From Kaistia dalseonensis (lineage in GTDB: Bacteria; Pseudomonadota; Alphaproteobacteria; Rhizobiales; Kaistiaceae), in assembly GCF_030814715.1 (NCBI RefSeq), contig NZ_JAUSVO010000004.1:496001-560000 (forward strand): 64,000 nucleotides of DNA, written 5' to 3'. The translations under genes and the position numbers were made by a program. Shown one piece after another: positions 18,714-27,969 of this stretch (position 1 is its first letter; every line of letters starts with the position of its first letter). The notes under the pieces were generated by a model, which saw only the letters and a program-made list of their open reading frames with translations, had not been told where the DNA came from and ran no database searches.

Positions 18714-19202
18714 CGGTTTCTCCCTCTGTCGCCGAAAGCTCCGACCGGGCGGTCCCAGCGGACCGTCCGACCGGATGAATGAGGTGGCGGGACCCGCTAC
18801 CAGGGCCCTGCTATCGGTCTCGGCGCGCTCCTGCGGCCTTCGCCTGAGCGCTGACCTCAGCCCGGTGGCAGAGAAGAGTGCCTCGCGTGAAACCGGCCGG
18901 CTCGTCCGAGACTATGGAGAAATACAGCAAGCTCATTCAGACTTGAGCGAGTATCCCCCGCGCAATCCTTCAGAGCGAGGCCTATTCCGGCCCAATCATG
19001 CTCTCGAATGACGAGCGTTTCAAATATCCGCCGGATGCGCTGGAGAAGCAGGACTTCTCGCTGCCGCTGCCAAGGGGTCATTAAGCCCTGCGATGCGCCC
19101 GGAAGACTGGCAGGGGAGGAGAAGCCCGCCGATGCCCTTTTGCCTGGAGCACCAGGCGGCCTACACTGGTGTGGGACTTGGGGGTGCTGAGGGGAATCGG
19201 CC
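18714..19202. other. intergenic region between divergent HAD phosphatase and multihaem cytochrome
   Basis: About 490 bp. I see no convincing gene, repeat or RNA. Open frames crossing it have no family resemblance. It must contain the two divergent promoters, but no clear -35/-10 pair stood out. Confidence 0.5.
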
Positions 19203-21563
19203 ATGCGGCTTGATCGGGCAATCTGGACCGGAGCGACGGCGCTGGCGGTCGGCGTCCTCACGGCCGGCCTGATTGCCCTTGGCGGCGTGCTCTTCGTCCA
19301 GGATTCGGCAGCCGAGGTCGCCGGTGCGCCGCTCGGCCCAGGCGGCATCGGCGCGCTCACGAGCATGGCGCCGGCCGGCTTCGTGGGGTCGGCCGCCTGT
19401 GCCAATTGCCATGCCGTCGAGACCAGGGACTGGCTCTCCTCGCGGCACGCGCATGCCATGAGCCGCGCAACGCCCGAGACGGTGTTGGGCGATTTCGGCG
19501 GACCGCGCATCGAGCACAAGGGCTCCTCGGCCCGCTTCTTCCGCGATGGACCGCGCTACATGGTGGAGACTGACGGGGCGAGTGGGCGCAGGGAGACGTT
19601 CGAAATCACCGACACGTTCGGCGTCTATCCGCTGCAACAATATCTCGTCACCTTCCCGGACGGCCGCCGCCAGGCGCTGCCCTTCGCCTATGACACGCGC
19701 CCAGCCGCCCAAGGCGGCGAGCGCTGGTTCCATCTCTATCCCGACCAGATGATCACCGCATCCGATCCGCTGCACTGGACCGGCGCAATGCAGAACTGGA
19801 ACTTCATGTGCGCCGAGTGCCATTCAACGGCACTGCGCAAGAATTACGACGCGGCCGCGAACCGCTTCGACACGAGCTTTTCCGAGATCAGCGTCGGCTG
19901 CGAGGCCTGCCATGGTCCGGCACGCGGGCATGTCGCATGGGCAGAAGGCGGCCGCAGCCCGGCCGACACGCTCAAGGGGTTCGCCTCGGTTGCCGCGTCC
20001 CGCCCGGCGCCGGACTGGAGCATCGACCCGGCCAACGGCAGTCCCGCCGCAGGCGTCTCGCGTCCGGCGGGTGACGAGGTCGAGACCTGCGCGCGCTGCC
20101 ACGCCCGGCGCGGCATCCTTTCCGAGGATTGGCAGCCGGGGCAGCCGCTCACGCAGACGCATCTGCCGAGCTATCTCTCCGAGGGGCTGTTCGATGCCGA
20201 CGGCGTGATGAGGGACGAAGTCTTCAACGACCATTCCTTCAAGCAGAGCCTCATGTATGCGAAGGGCGTGATCTGCAGCGATTGCCACGAGCCTCACTCG
20301 GCCAAGCTGCGCGCGCCGGGCGCCGCCGTGTGCGGCCAGTGCCACCAGGCGGAACGCTTCGAAACCACCGCCCATACCGGCCATACGCCCGGACCGAACG
20401 CGCCCGACTGCATCTCCTGCCACATGCCGGCCCGCACCTACATGGTCGTGGACAAGCGCCACGACCACTCCTTCCGCATTCCTCGCCCGGACCTCTCGGT
20501 CGCCCTCGGCACGACGAACACCTGCAATGCTTGCCACGCCGACAAGACGGCGGGTTGGGCGGCCGCGGCCATCGAGCGCTGGCACGGGCCGGAACGAAAG
20601 GGGTTCCAGAGCTGGGCGTACGCTTTCCATCAGGCGCGGGCGGGCGAGCCGGAGGCGCGCGACAAGCTGATCGCGCTGGCAACGGCGCCCGCGGTGCCGG
20701 CCATTACGCGGGCAACAGCCGTCGCCGAACTCCAGGCATTTCCCTCTATCGCAACGGAGGAGGCCGTCTACAAGGCCCTGTCCGACCCCGACCCGCTGGT
20801 GCGTATCGCCGCCCTGCAGGGACAGGCCGGACAGTCGCTCGAGCGGCGCTGGCTGCGCGTTTCACCCCTGCTCTCCGATCCTGTCGCCGGGGTACGCATC
20901 GAGGCCGCACAGCAGCTCGCCGACCAGCCACTCGCGGCTCTCACGCCTCCTGACAGGGAAAGGCTGCAGGCGGCTTTTGGCGCCTATGAAGCAGCGCAGA
21001 GGCTCAATGCCGACCGGATCGAGGCACGCGCTGCACTCGGTGGCTTCCTGCTGCGCAGGGGCGATGTCGCGGGCGCCGAGGCGGAGTTCCTCGCCGGTCT
21101 GAAGCTCGAGCCCGGCGCGGCGGCGTTGTCGGTCAATTTGGCCGATCTCTATCGCGCTGAAGGCCGGGAACAGGAAGCGCAGGCTGTCCTGCGCCGGTCG
21201 ATCGGCATCGTTCCCGATGCCGCCGGGCCGCACCATGCGCTCGCGCTCTCCCTGATCCGGCAGCGCAACTATGCCGAGGCGATCGACGAGCTGGAGCGCG
21301 CCTGGCGCCTGGCCCCGGAGGATGCGCGCTATGGCTATGTCTACGCCGTGGCGCTCCAGTCTCTCGGCCGGGCGGCGGACAGCCAGGCGGTGACCACCGA
21401 GGCGCTGCGCCACAATCCGAACGACGTCGACCTGCTCTCGCTCGCCCTCAACGACGCCCTCCAGGCCGGCGACGTCGCGCGCGCCCGCGCCTACGTCGCC
21501 AAGCTGGCCCTGCTGCGGCCAGACGACACCGAAATCCTCCGCCTGAAGAACCACCTCCGCTGA
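19203..21563 (+). CDS. eight-haem cytochrome c / HEAT / TPR protein
   Basis: 786-aa exported or membrane-anchored protein. After an N-terminal hydrophobic segment (residues about 10-32) come eight CxxCH haem-binding motifs: CANCH, CAECH, CEACH, CARCH, CSDCH, CGQCH, CISCH, CNACH, all in the first ~450 residues. The C-terminal ~330 residues are helical repeats: a HEAT-like stretch, then TPRs. The family is cytochrome c554-like/doubled-CXXCH. It probably moves electrons in the periplasm and uses the repeats to bind a partner. No dedicated partner enzyme or haem-lyase gene is adjacent, and its physiological reaction is unknown. The start has GGGGAA ten bases upstream. Confidence 0.82.
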   Translation: MRLDRAIWTGATALAVGVLTAGLIALGGVLFVQDSAAEVAGAPLGPGGIGALTSMAPAGFVGSAACANCHAVETRDWLSSRHAHAMSRATPETVLGDFGGPRIEHKGSSARFFRDGPRYMVETDGASGRRETFEITDTFGVYPLQQYLVTFPDGRRQALPFAYDTRPAAQGGERWFHLYPDQMITASDPLHWTGAMQNWNFMCAECHSTALRKNYDAAANRFDTSFSEISVGCEACHGPARGHVAWAEGGRSPADTLKGFASVAASRPAPDWSIDPANGSPAAGVSRPAGDEVETCARCHARRGILSEDWQPGQPLTQTHLPSYLSEGLFDADGVMRDEVFNDHSFKQSLMYAKGVICSDCHEPHSAKLRAPGAAVCGQCHQAERFETTAHTGHTPGPNAPDCISCHMPARTYMVVDKRHDHSFRIPRPDLSVALGTTNTCNACHADKTAGWAAAAIERWHGPERKGFQSWAYAFHQARAGEPEARDKLIALATAPAVPAITRATAVAELQAFPSIATEEAVYKALSDPDPLVRIAALQGQAGQSLERRWLRVSPLLSDPVAGVRIEAAQQLADQPLAALTPPDRERLQAAFGAYEAAQRLNADRIEARAALGGFLLRRGDVAGAEAEFLAGLKLEPGAAALSVNLADLYRAEGREQEAQAVLRRSIGIVPDAAGPHHALALSLIRQRNYAEAIDELERAWRLAPEDARYGYVYAVALQSLGRAADSQAVTTEALRHNPNDVDLLSLALNDALQAGDVARARAYVAKLALLRPDDTEILRLKNHLR

Positions 21564-22122
21564 GAGGCACCGACCTCGTTCTCGGGCTGGCGGATCGGTT
21601 TCACCATGTGGATAATGCCGCTGATCGCGCGGCGATCATCAACCCGACGGGCGCCGCGTCGACCTCGGGGCAGCAACGGCTCGGTCTTTGTTCCCGCCGA
21701 TCGAACAGCCGGTAGACGCGCCTCATCACGGGGGCTCCTGGGAGCCCTTGATCAGAACCTGCAAAGTTCCGCCGCTATCAATTGAGTACGGACGCTCATG
21801 CGACAGCCAATGACGCGATGGTCCCCAGGCGGCCCCCGGGCCCGTTCTTCTGGTTCGGCGTCGGATCCGGAGCCCCGCAATATCGTGCGCCGAGTTCGGA
21901 TATTGGGTGCAGGCTGAGGGGGGCGGCTTGCTCGTCCGCTTGCCGCAGGCTGGTCACCGCACCGCCCCGCATGGGGGTCGGGCACAGGCTCATGCTGATT
22001 GGCCCTCGGTGGATGCCAGTTAGGGCTTCGGTCTATGTCGGCTGCGGCGCCCGCGGGGGAGGGCGGACGCCGCGCCGGTCGTCAGATCGTTTGCCATCGA
22101 GAGCCGATGGTCGATCGCGGTG
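21564..22122. other. intergenic region downstream of the multihaem cytochrome
   Basis: About 560 bp between the cytochrome stop and the stop of the converging DUF1344 gene. The only candidate is a minus-strand 41-codon frame at 21601-21726 with AGGAG eight bases before its ATG; its sequence (MRRVYRLFDRR...) resembles nothing I know, so I do not call it a gene. A plus-strand frame at 21782-22126 is basic, low complexity and unconvincing. Confidence 0.4.
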
Positions 22123-22398
22123 TTAGTTGATGTCGATATTGTCACGGTGCGCCGGATGCGGGTCGTAGGCGTTGACGCCCTGCGATCCGTTATGGAAGAC
22201 GCCGACCCGTTCACCCGGGAGAAGACCACGGAGCGACGCCGGATTGTCGAAGTTGAAGGTTTCGCCGGACTGGAGGCCGAGCGTTCCCGTCGTGGAATTG
22301 ACGGAACTAATGATGCCAGTCGTCTGTTCGGCATAAGCCGCAAAGGAACAGGCAAGAAACACTGCAGTGGCAACGCCAACGGACATCAGCTTGATCAT
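22123..22398 (-). CDS. small exported DUF1344-family protein
   Basis: 91-aa protein with a clear signal peptide (cleavage near AYA-EQT). The mature ~67 residues have the DUF1344 pattern: TTGIISSVNSTTGTLGLQSGETF, then a LLPGERVGVF turn, giving a small beta-barrel-like domain. Such proteins are common in Hyphomicrobiales and have no established role. Monocistronic; an inverted repeat (22426-22461) lies about 30 bp upstream of its start and may be a regulator site. Confidence 0.72.
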   Translation of the reverse strand: MIKLMSVGVATAVFLACSFAAYAEQTTGIISSVNSTTGTLGLQSGETFNFDNPASLRGLLPGERVGVFHNGSQGVNAYDPHPAHRDNIDIN

Positions 22399-22939
22399 TT
22401 TTCATATCCTCTAATATTGTGTTGAACAGATCAGGTATTGCCTCATGGCGTCCTGATCTGTGGAGATATTATGATCGTGAGGCGATGCGTTGAATCATAC
22501 ACAAGGATCATGTAGCTATATTTTGTTTCATGACGCATGGACCAAAGTCTTATTCACGGGCCTCGGTGCCTGGGACGACGCTGCGCTCGCGGAGACGAAG
22601 TCGCGGGGATGTGGTGACGTTCCCAAGTGGGAAGCGAAGGCCGTGAAGCCCCGCCGTCCGGTGTCGTGGCCGAGAGTTCGCAGTGTCGTTCAATTGCTGC
22701 AATCACGATCCCGTCAGGTTGTTCGAGGCGTCCGGCCTTGCCCGGTCAGGATGCGCGGGGCGACCCGCGCCAAGATCGTGACTGGCTTCGGTCGTATGAG
22801 ACGGTTCCCAATCGGCAACCGCAGCGATTATGATCGATCACCGGGAACGTCACGTCGCTTGAACCGAAAGGGCGCCCGATGGCGTCGCGTCATGCTCGCG
22901 CCGGCAAGACTCCTCTACGACGTGTTCCAGAGGTCGAAG
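22399..22939. other. divergent intergenic region, DUF1344 gene / carotenoid oxygenase
   Basis: About 540 bp. The left third is AT-rich compared with surroundings and should hold the DUF1344 promoter. The right part keeps an open frame in phase with the carotenoid oxygenase from 22490, but this stretch is Arg/Pro-rich and unlike any oxygenase N terminus, so it is treated as noncoding. Confidence 0.45.
22426..22461. repeat. 10-bp inverted repeat upstream of DUF1344 gene
   Basis: ACAGATCAGG (22426-22435) and its exact complement CCTGATCTGT (22452-22461) flank a 16-base spacer, giving 26 bp between arm centres. It lies in the promoter zone of the minus-strand gene. A dimeric regulator site is likelier than a terminator because no U-tract follows. 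Confidence 0.5.
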
Positions 22940-24367
22940 ATGACAGAGTTTTCTTGGCAATTGCGAACCGCGCCGATCGACTGGGTGTCCGATGATCCGC
23001 AGCTTTCAGGGAATTTCGCTCCGATCGGGCCCGAGATCGCGGCGGACGATCTGGAGGTCACGGCCGGCGCGATTCCACCGGAGCTTTCCGGCGTCTATAT
23101 GCGCAATGGCCCCAATCCCGAATTCAAGCCGATCGCCTACACTTATCCGATGGATGGCGACGGGATGATCCACGCGGTCTATTTCGACAATGGTCGCGCG
23201 CGCTACAGGAACCGCTTCGTCCACACGCGCGGCCTCGAAACGGAACGCCGCGCCGGCCGCGCCGTCTATGGCAGCGTGATGCGGCCATTTCCCGTCGATC
23301 CCGCCCTGGTCGGCCCGCATGGCGATCCGGGGCCGGTCAAATCCGGCGCCTATATCAACATCCTGCGGCATGGCGATCATCTCATCGCGCTCGGCGAAGC
23401 CCAGCCGAGCTACGAGATGACGATGGAACTCGAGACGATCGGGGAGTGGCGGGCCGGGACCGACAGCGTCATCGAACTCGGCGCGCATAATCGCCGCCAT
23501 CCGACGACGGGGGACCTTTTCGCGCTCGCCTATTCCGTGTTCGAGCCCGTCGTCACCTTCCACCACATCGACAGAGCGGGACGGCTGAAGCGCAGCTTTC
23601 CTGTCACGCTCTCCATGCCCAGCATGATCCACGACTTCGTGCTGACCGAGCGGACCATCGTGCTGCTGGTCGGGCCCGTGGTCTTCGATGTGGAGGCACC
23701 GGCTGCGGGTAAGCCGTTTCTGCAATGGCGGCCTGAACTCGGCACGCGCATCGGCCTGATCCCGCTCGATGGCACTGCGCCGCGCTGGCTCGACGCGGAG
23801 CCGTTCCATGTGTTTCATTTCGCCAACGGGTTCGAGCGAGGCGAAGAGATCGTGGTCGATTTTGTCCGCCACCAGAGCTTCGGCGTGCGGTCGGGCGGGG
23901 GTGATCGGCCGCCGATGCTGCATCGCCTGGTGATCCGTCCGGGACATTCCTCGGTCGATGAGACGCCCCTCGCCGATTTCATGACCGAGTTTCCGCGCAT
24001 CAACGATCGGCACGAGGCGCTGCCGAGCCGCTTTGCTTATCTGCCGACATTGACGGAGACGTTCGGCATCGATCATCCAGCACGGGCGATCTTCAACGCG
24101 CTCGTCAAGGTCGACACCGAGACGGGCGCCACCGTCCGCCATGATCTCGGCAACCGGATCGCCGGAGAGCCGGTCTTCATCCCGAAACCGCATGAGACGC
24201 GCGAAGATGCCGGCTATCTCGCCGTCTATGCCTATGACCCTCAGACCGCGTCGAGCGATCTCGTGCTGCTCGATGCCGAGCACCCGGACTCTGATCCGGT
24301 CGCTGTGATCCGCATGCCGCAGCGCGTTCCGCAGGGCCTGCATGGCAACTGGATGGCTCGGTCTTGA
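22940..24367 (+). CDS. carotenoid (retinoid-type) cleavage oxygenase
   Basis: 475-aa RPE65/carotenoid oxygenase family enzyme, a seven-bladed propeller with a four-histidine Fe(II) centre. Candidate ligands are in ELGAHNRRH, MIHDFVL, HVFHFANGFE and the C-terminal GLHGNW. The N-terminal YMRNGPNPEF and YPMDGDGMIH motifs are diagnostic. The start at 22940 was chosen for AGAGGTCGAAG immediately upstream. Cleaves a double bond in a carotenoid, apocarotenoid, stilbene or lignin-derived phenylpropenoid; no carotenoid synthesis genes are present here. Followed with a 4-base overlap by a DUF2478 gene. Confidence 0.87.
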   Translation: MTEFSWQLRTAPIDWVSDDPQLSGNFAPIGPEIAADDLEVTAGAIPPELSGVYMRNGPNPEFKPIAYTYPMDGDGMIHAVYFDNGRARYRNRFVHTRGLETERRAGRAVYGSVMRPFPVDPALVGPHGDPGPVKSGAYINILRHGDHLIALGEAQPSYEMTMELETIGEWRAGTDSVIELGAHNRRHPTTGDLFALAYSVFEPVVTFHHIDRAGRLKRSFPVTLSMPSMIHDFVLTERTIVLLVGPVVFDVEAPAAGKPFLQWRPELGTRIGLIPLDGTAPRWLDAEPFHVFHFANGFERGEEIVVDFVRHQSFGVRSGGGDRPPMLHRLVIRPGHSSVDETPLADFMTEFPRINDRHEALPSRFAYLPTLTETFGIDHPARAIFNALVKVDTETGATVRHDLGNRIAGEPVFIPKPHETREDAGYLAVYAYDPQTASSDLVLLDAEHPDSDPVAVIRMPQRVPQGLHGNWMARS

Positions 24368-24918
24368 GCCGCGAAGATGCCGCGCCCGATCGGCCGCCGA
24401 TCACCGCCATCGTCTATGAGGACGGCCGTGTCTTCGAGGGGCTGCTCAGGGACGCGACCGACGCCATGATCGTAGCGGGGCTCTCCCTCGCGGGGCTGCT
24501 GCAACAGAGCAATCTCCGGCTCGGCCGGCAGAAATGCGACATGGTCCTGCATGATCTGGCGACCGGCGTGCTGCATCCGATCTCGGAGGATCGAGGGCCG
24601 GGGGCGCAGGGCTGCTCGCTTGACCGCGACAGCTTCGTAAGGGCCTGCATGGCTGCCGGAGCGGGATTGACGGAGCGGACGTCGTGCCTCGTGCTCTGCA
24701 AATTCGGCAAGATGGAGGTCGAAGGTGGCGGCGTCCGCATGCTGATCGAGGCCGCGCTCGAACGGGGCGTACCAGTCTGGATCGGCGTATCCCAGGGCAA
24801 TCTCGTCCCGTTCAGGGCGTTTGCCGGCGCTCTGGCGCGGGAGATCTCCATCGCCGACATGGCCTCGACCGTGCGCCTTCTCCTTTCGGAACGTTCCGCC
24901 GTTGAAGCGTCGCACTGA
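24364..24918 (+). CDS. DUF2478 protein
   Basis: 184-aa protein matching the DUF2478 pattern: an N-terminal IVYEDG strand, C-DMVLHDLATG, then GCSLD, LCKFGKMEVEGGG and a WIGVSQGNLVPFRAFAG end. The family is of unknown function, often described near molybdenum-related genes. Start TTG at 24364 overlaps the oxygenase stop (TTGA), implying coupling, while it converges on nasA (a Mo enzyme) only 35 bp away. Role unknown. Confidence 0.7.
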   Translation: MSREDAAPDRPPITAIVYEDGRVFEGLLRDATDAMIVAGLSLAGLLQQSNLRLGRQKCDMVLHDLATGVLHPISEDRGPGAQGCSLDRDSFVRACMAAGAGLTERTSCLVLCKFGKMEVEGGGVRMLIEAALERGVPVWIGVSQGNLVPFRAFAGALAREISIADMASTVRLLLSERSAVEASH

Positions 24919-24953
24919 AAGCCGGGGAGGGCCGGTCGACCGATCGCCAAGGT

Positions 24954-27629
24954 TCATTCTGCCGCCTCGACGCGGTTTGTCGCGATGATCGCCCTGATTT
25001 CCGAGCGGCACGAGCCGCAATTGGTACCGGCGCGGAGTGCGGCGCCGATTGCTTCGACGCTGTTGCAGCCTGCAGCCGCGGCGGCCGCGATCTGATGCTG
25101 GCCGATATGGAAACAGGCGCAGACGATGCGGCCCGTGGACGGCACGGCGACCGGCGCGAGGCCGGAGAGCAGGGCGCGACGATCGGTCGGCGAGAGCGGT
25201 GCGCGCGAAGCAAGCAGCGCGACCAGCCAGTCGCGGCCGGGCAGCCGTCCCGGCGCGGCAACGAGCAGCGCTTCCTCCATCGCGCCCTCGTCGTCGATGA
25301 CGGCGGCGCGGAACGATGGGCCTCGCCGATCGGTATATTCGAGCAGCCGCGCGCGCGGAAACGGATCGAGTAGCTTGCGGGCGAGCAGAGTGCCCTGGTC
25401 GGATGGTTCCGTTCCGCCGAGCTCGTAGATCCAGCCACCAGCCGTCGCCGCGCGGCTCCAATAGACGAAGCCGGTGGGGCGAAGGTCGCGCCGCGTGATG
25501 AGGACGCCAATCCAGCCCAGCGCCTCGCGCGTGATCCGGACCGGGACGTGCTTGAGTTCGGGTTGGCCGGAGAGAGGATCCGTGATCGGCGCGGAAAGAG
25601 TGCCAGCGGCGGCGCTGGCCGCAAAATGCCCGCTCCAGTGCATCGGCAGGAAAGCGTCGCCCAGGCGCTGGTCGCCCGTTATCCGCACGCGCGCGCGCGT
25701 GAAGCCGTAGCGGGAGGAGAGCCGCGCCAGGTCGCCTTCGGCGAGATCGAGCCGCGCGGCGTCGGCTGGGTGAAGATCGACCACGGGCTCGGGCGCATGG
25801 GCGGCGAGGCGCGGCACATGGCCGGTTCGCGTCATGGTGTGCCACTGGTCGCGCATGCGGCCTGTGTTCAGGGCGATCGGATAGCTGTCGTCGACGTGGA
25901 GGGCCGGTCCTTCATGGCGGACGGGGATGAAGCGCGCGCGGCCATCGGGCGTCGGAAAGCCGCCATCGCCAAAGAGCCTGCCCGCGCCGGCGCCGTCTGC
26001 ATGGTGTATCGGCCAGCTCCGGGGAGCGAGCGCGTCATAGGCGTCCTCGGTCAATCCAGCGAGGCCGCCAAGGTCGAAGCGGCGACGGCCTTCATTCTCG
26101 AAGGCGGACAGGGCGGCATGCTCCCGGAAGATCTCGGCCGGTGATCGAAAGGCGAAGGCGTCGCCGAAACCCATGCGGCAGGCGACGTCGCAGATGATCG
26201 CCCAATCGGGCCGCGCTGCGCCGGGCGGCGGCAGGAAGCGCCTCTGGCGCGAGATGCGTCGCTCGGAATTGGTGACCGTTCCGTCCTTCTCACCCCAGGC
26301 AGCGGCGGGCAGCAGCACATCGGCAAAGCGCGTCGTATCGGTTGCGACGACGTCGGAGACCACGACGAAATCGCAGGAGCGCAGCGCCGCGCGCACCTTG
26401 CCCGCATCCGGCATGCTGACGGCCGGATTGGTGCCCATGATCCAGAGCGCCTTGATGCGCCCGGCTCCCACGGCCTCAAACAGCTCCACCGCCTTCAGTC
26501 CCGGCTGGCGCGCAATGTTCGGCGCGTTCCAGAAGCGGCTCACACTGTCGATGCCGGCGGGGTGCTCGAAGCCGATATGCGCCGCGAGTTGATTGGCGAG
26601 GCCGCCGACCTCGCGCCCGCCCATGGCGTTGGGCTGGCCGGTTACGGAGAAGGGGCCAGCGCCCGGCTTGCCGATCCGCCCCGTCGCGAGATGGCAGTTC
26701 AGGATCGCATTGACCTTGTCGGTACCGTGAGCCGATTGGTTGACGCCCTGGCTGTAGACCGTGACGGTTCGCGCGTTGGCCGCGAACAGTTCGAAGAAGA
26801 GGCGCAGCGCCGCCGGGTCGAGATCGCAGCCGGCGGCGAGATGGACGAGCGAGCCCGCATCGGCGGCCGCAAGTGCGATCGCCTCCTCGAAGCCTTCGGT
26901 ATGTCTCGCGATGTAGTCCCGATCGAGGCTTCCGCTTGCGGCGAGATGGGCGAGCAGGCCGTTGAAGAGAAGGACATCGGCGCCGGGCCGGATCGGAAGG
27001 TGGAGATCGCACTCGGCGGCGGTCGCCGTGGTGCGGGGGTCGATCACCACAACCCTCGTGCCGCGCTCGCGGCGTGCCGACATCAGGCGCTGATAGAGGA
27101 CCGGATGACACCAGGCCGTGTTGGAACCGACCAGCACGACCAGATCGGCCAGCTCGAAATCTTCATAGAGGCCGGGCACGACGTCTTCGCCGAAGGCGCG
27201 CTTGTGCCCCGCCACCGAGGAGGCCATGCAGAGGCGCGAGTTCGTGTCGATGTTGGCCGAGCCGATGAAACCCTTCATCAGCTTGTTGGCGACGTAATAG
27301 TCCTCCGTCAGGAGCTGGCCTGACACGTAGAAGCCCACCGCATCCGGACCATGCCGGGCGATGACCGAGGAAAACTCGCTGGCGACCCGGTCGAGCGCGG
27401 CGTCCCAACGCGCCGGGCGGCCGCCGATCATCGGCTCCAGCAGGCGATGGTGGAGGCCGAGCGTTTCGCCGAGCGCCGAGCCCTTGGAGCAGAGCTTGCC
27501 ATGGTTGGCGGGATGATCGGGATCGCCACGGAGGGCAAGCGTGCCATCCGGGGCGGTTTCGGCGAGCACGCCGCACCCGACCCCGCAATAGGGGCACGTC
27601 GTCTGGACCACGCCTGAATTGCTGTCCAT
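24954..27629 (-). CDS. nasA: assimilatory nitrate reductase catalytic subunit
   Basis: 891-aa molybdopterin oxidoreductase that reduces nitrate to nitrite in the cytoplasm. N-terminal [4Fe-4S] ligands are C12, C15, C19 and C47; the Mo-ligand Cys is expected in NSRLCMASS. Mo-bis-MGD binding blocks follow, and the C terminus carries a BFD-like [2Fe-2S] domain (CACFHIGQHQ...NCGSC), as in Klebsiella-type NasA. The start at 27629 (MDSNSG) places it 4 bases after the nirD stop; the longer frame to 27662 overlaps nirD. Last gene of narK-nirB-nirD-nasA. Confidence 0.94.
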   Translation of the reverse strand: MDSNSGVVQTTCPYCGVGCGVLAETAPDGTLALRGDPDHPANHGKLCSKGSALGETLGLHHRLLEPMIGGRPARWDAALDRVASEFSSVIARHGPDAVGFYVSGQLLTEDYYVANKLMKGFIGSANIDTNSRLCMASSVAGHKRAFGEDVVPGLYEDFELADLVVLVGSNTAWCHPVLYQRLMSARRERGTRVVVIDPRTTATAAECDLHLPIRPGADVLLFNGLLAHLAASGSLDRDYIARHTEGFEEAIALAAADAGSLVHLAAGCDLDPAALRLFFELFAANARTVTVYSQGVNQSAHGTDKVNAILNCHLATGRIGKPGAGPFSVTGQPNAMGGREVGGLANQLAAHIGFEHPAGIDSVSRFWNAPNIARQPGLKAVELFEAVGAGRIKALWIMGTNPAVSMPDAGKVRAALRSCDFVVVSDVVATDTTRFADVLLPAAAWGEKDGTVTNSERRISRQRRFLPPPGAARPDWAIICDVACRMGFGDAFAFRSPAEIFREHAALSAFENEGRRRFDLGGLAGLTEDAYDALAPRSWPIHHADGAGAGRLFGDGGFPTPDGRARFIPVRHEGPALHVDDSYPIALNTGRMRDQWHTMTRTGHVPRLAAHAPEPVVDLHPADAARLDLAEGDLARLSSRYGFTRARVRITGDQRLGDAFLPMHWSGHFAASAAAGTLSAPITDPLSGQPELKHVPVRITREALGWIGVLITRRDLRPTGFVYWSRAATAGGWIYELGGTEPSDQGTLLARKLLDPFPRARLLEYTDRRGPSFRAAVIDDEGAMEEALLVAAPGRLPGRDWLVALLASRAPLSPTDRRALLSGLAPVAVPSTGRIVCACFHIGQHQIAAAAAAGCNSVEAIGAALRAGTNCGSCRSEIRAIIATNRVEAAE

Positions 27630-27633
27630 CGGG

Positions 27634-27969
27634 CTACTCCGCCGCCAGCAGGTGGCTCTCACGGCCGATCGCGATGCGCCGTCCGTCCAGCCGCACAGCG
27701 ATGGTCCGCACAGTGCCGCTATCGGCGCCCTCGGCCATGCCGGTCTCCAGCGAGATCACCCAGTTGTGCAGCGGGCATGTCACGGAGGCGCCGTGCACGA
27801 TGCCCTGGCTGAGCGGGCCACCCTTGTGTGGGCAGTGATCCTCAATGGCGAAGATCTGGTCGTCGGCCGTGCGGAACACGCCGATCCGGCCCTCCGGCGT
27901 GGTGACGCAGCGCGCGCCACGGGCGGGTATGTCGTCGATCGTGCCGATGTCGAACCAATCCATGCTCAT
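27634..27969 (-). CDS. nirD: nitrite reductase small subunit (Rieske-type)
   Basis: 111-aa partner of NirB. Unlike many NirD proteins that have lost the cluster ligands, this one keeps a full Rieske pattern, C-x-H (CPH) and C-x2-H (CPLH), so it may bind a [2Fe-2S] cluster. The start at 27969 overlaps the nirB stop by 4 bases; a second ATG two codons later is less likely. Required for NADH-dependent reduction of nitrite to ammonium. Confidence 0.92.
   Translation of the reverse strand: MSMDWFDIGTIDDIPARGARCVTTPEGRIGVFRTADDQIFAIEDHCPHKGGPLSQGIVHGASVTCPLHNWVISLETGMAEGADSGTVRTIAVRLDGRRIAIGRESHLLAAE

Noticed and set aside
21601-21726. 41-codon minus-strand frame with a good AGGAG
   Set aside because: No resemblance to a known small protein and no conserved context; spacing alone is not enough.
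22490-22939. Upstream extension of the carotenoid oxygenase frame
   Set aside because: The extra 150 residues are basic and low complexity, and a normal oxygenase N terminus with a ribosome site begins at 22940.
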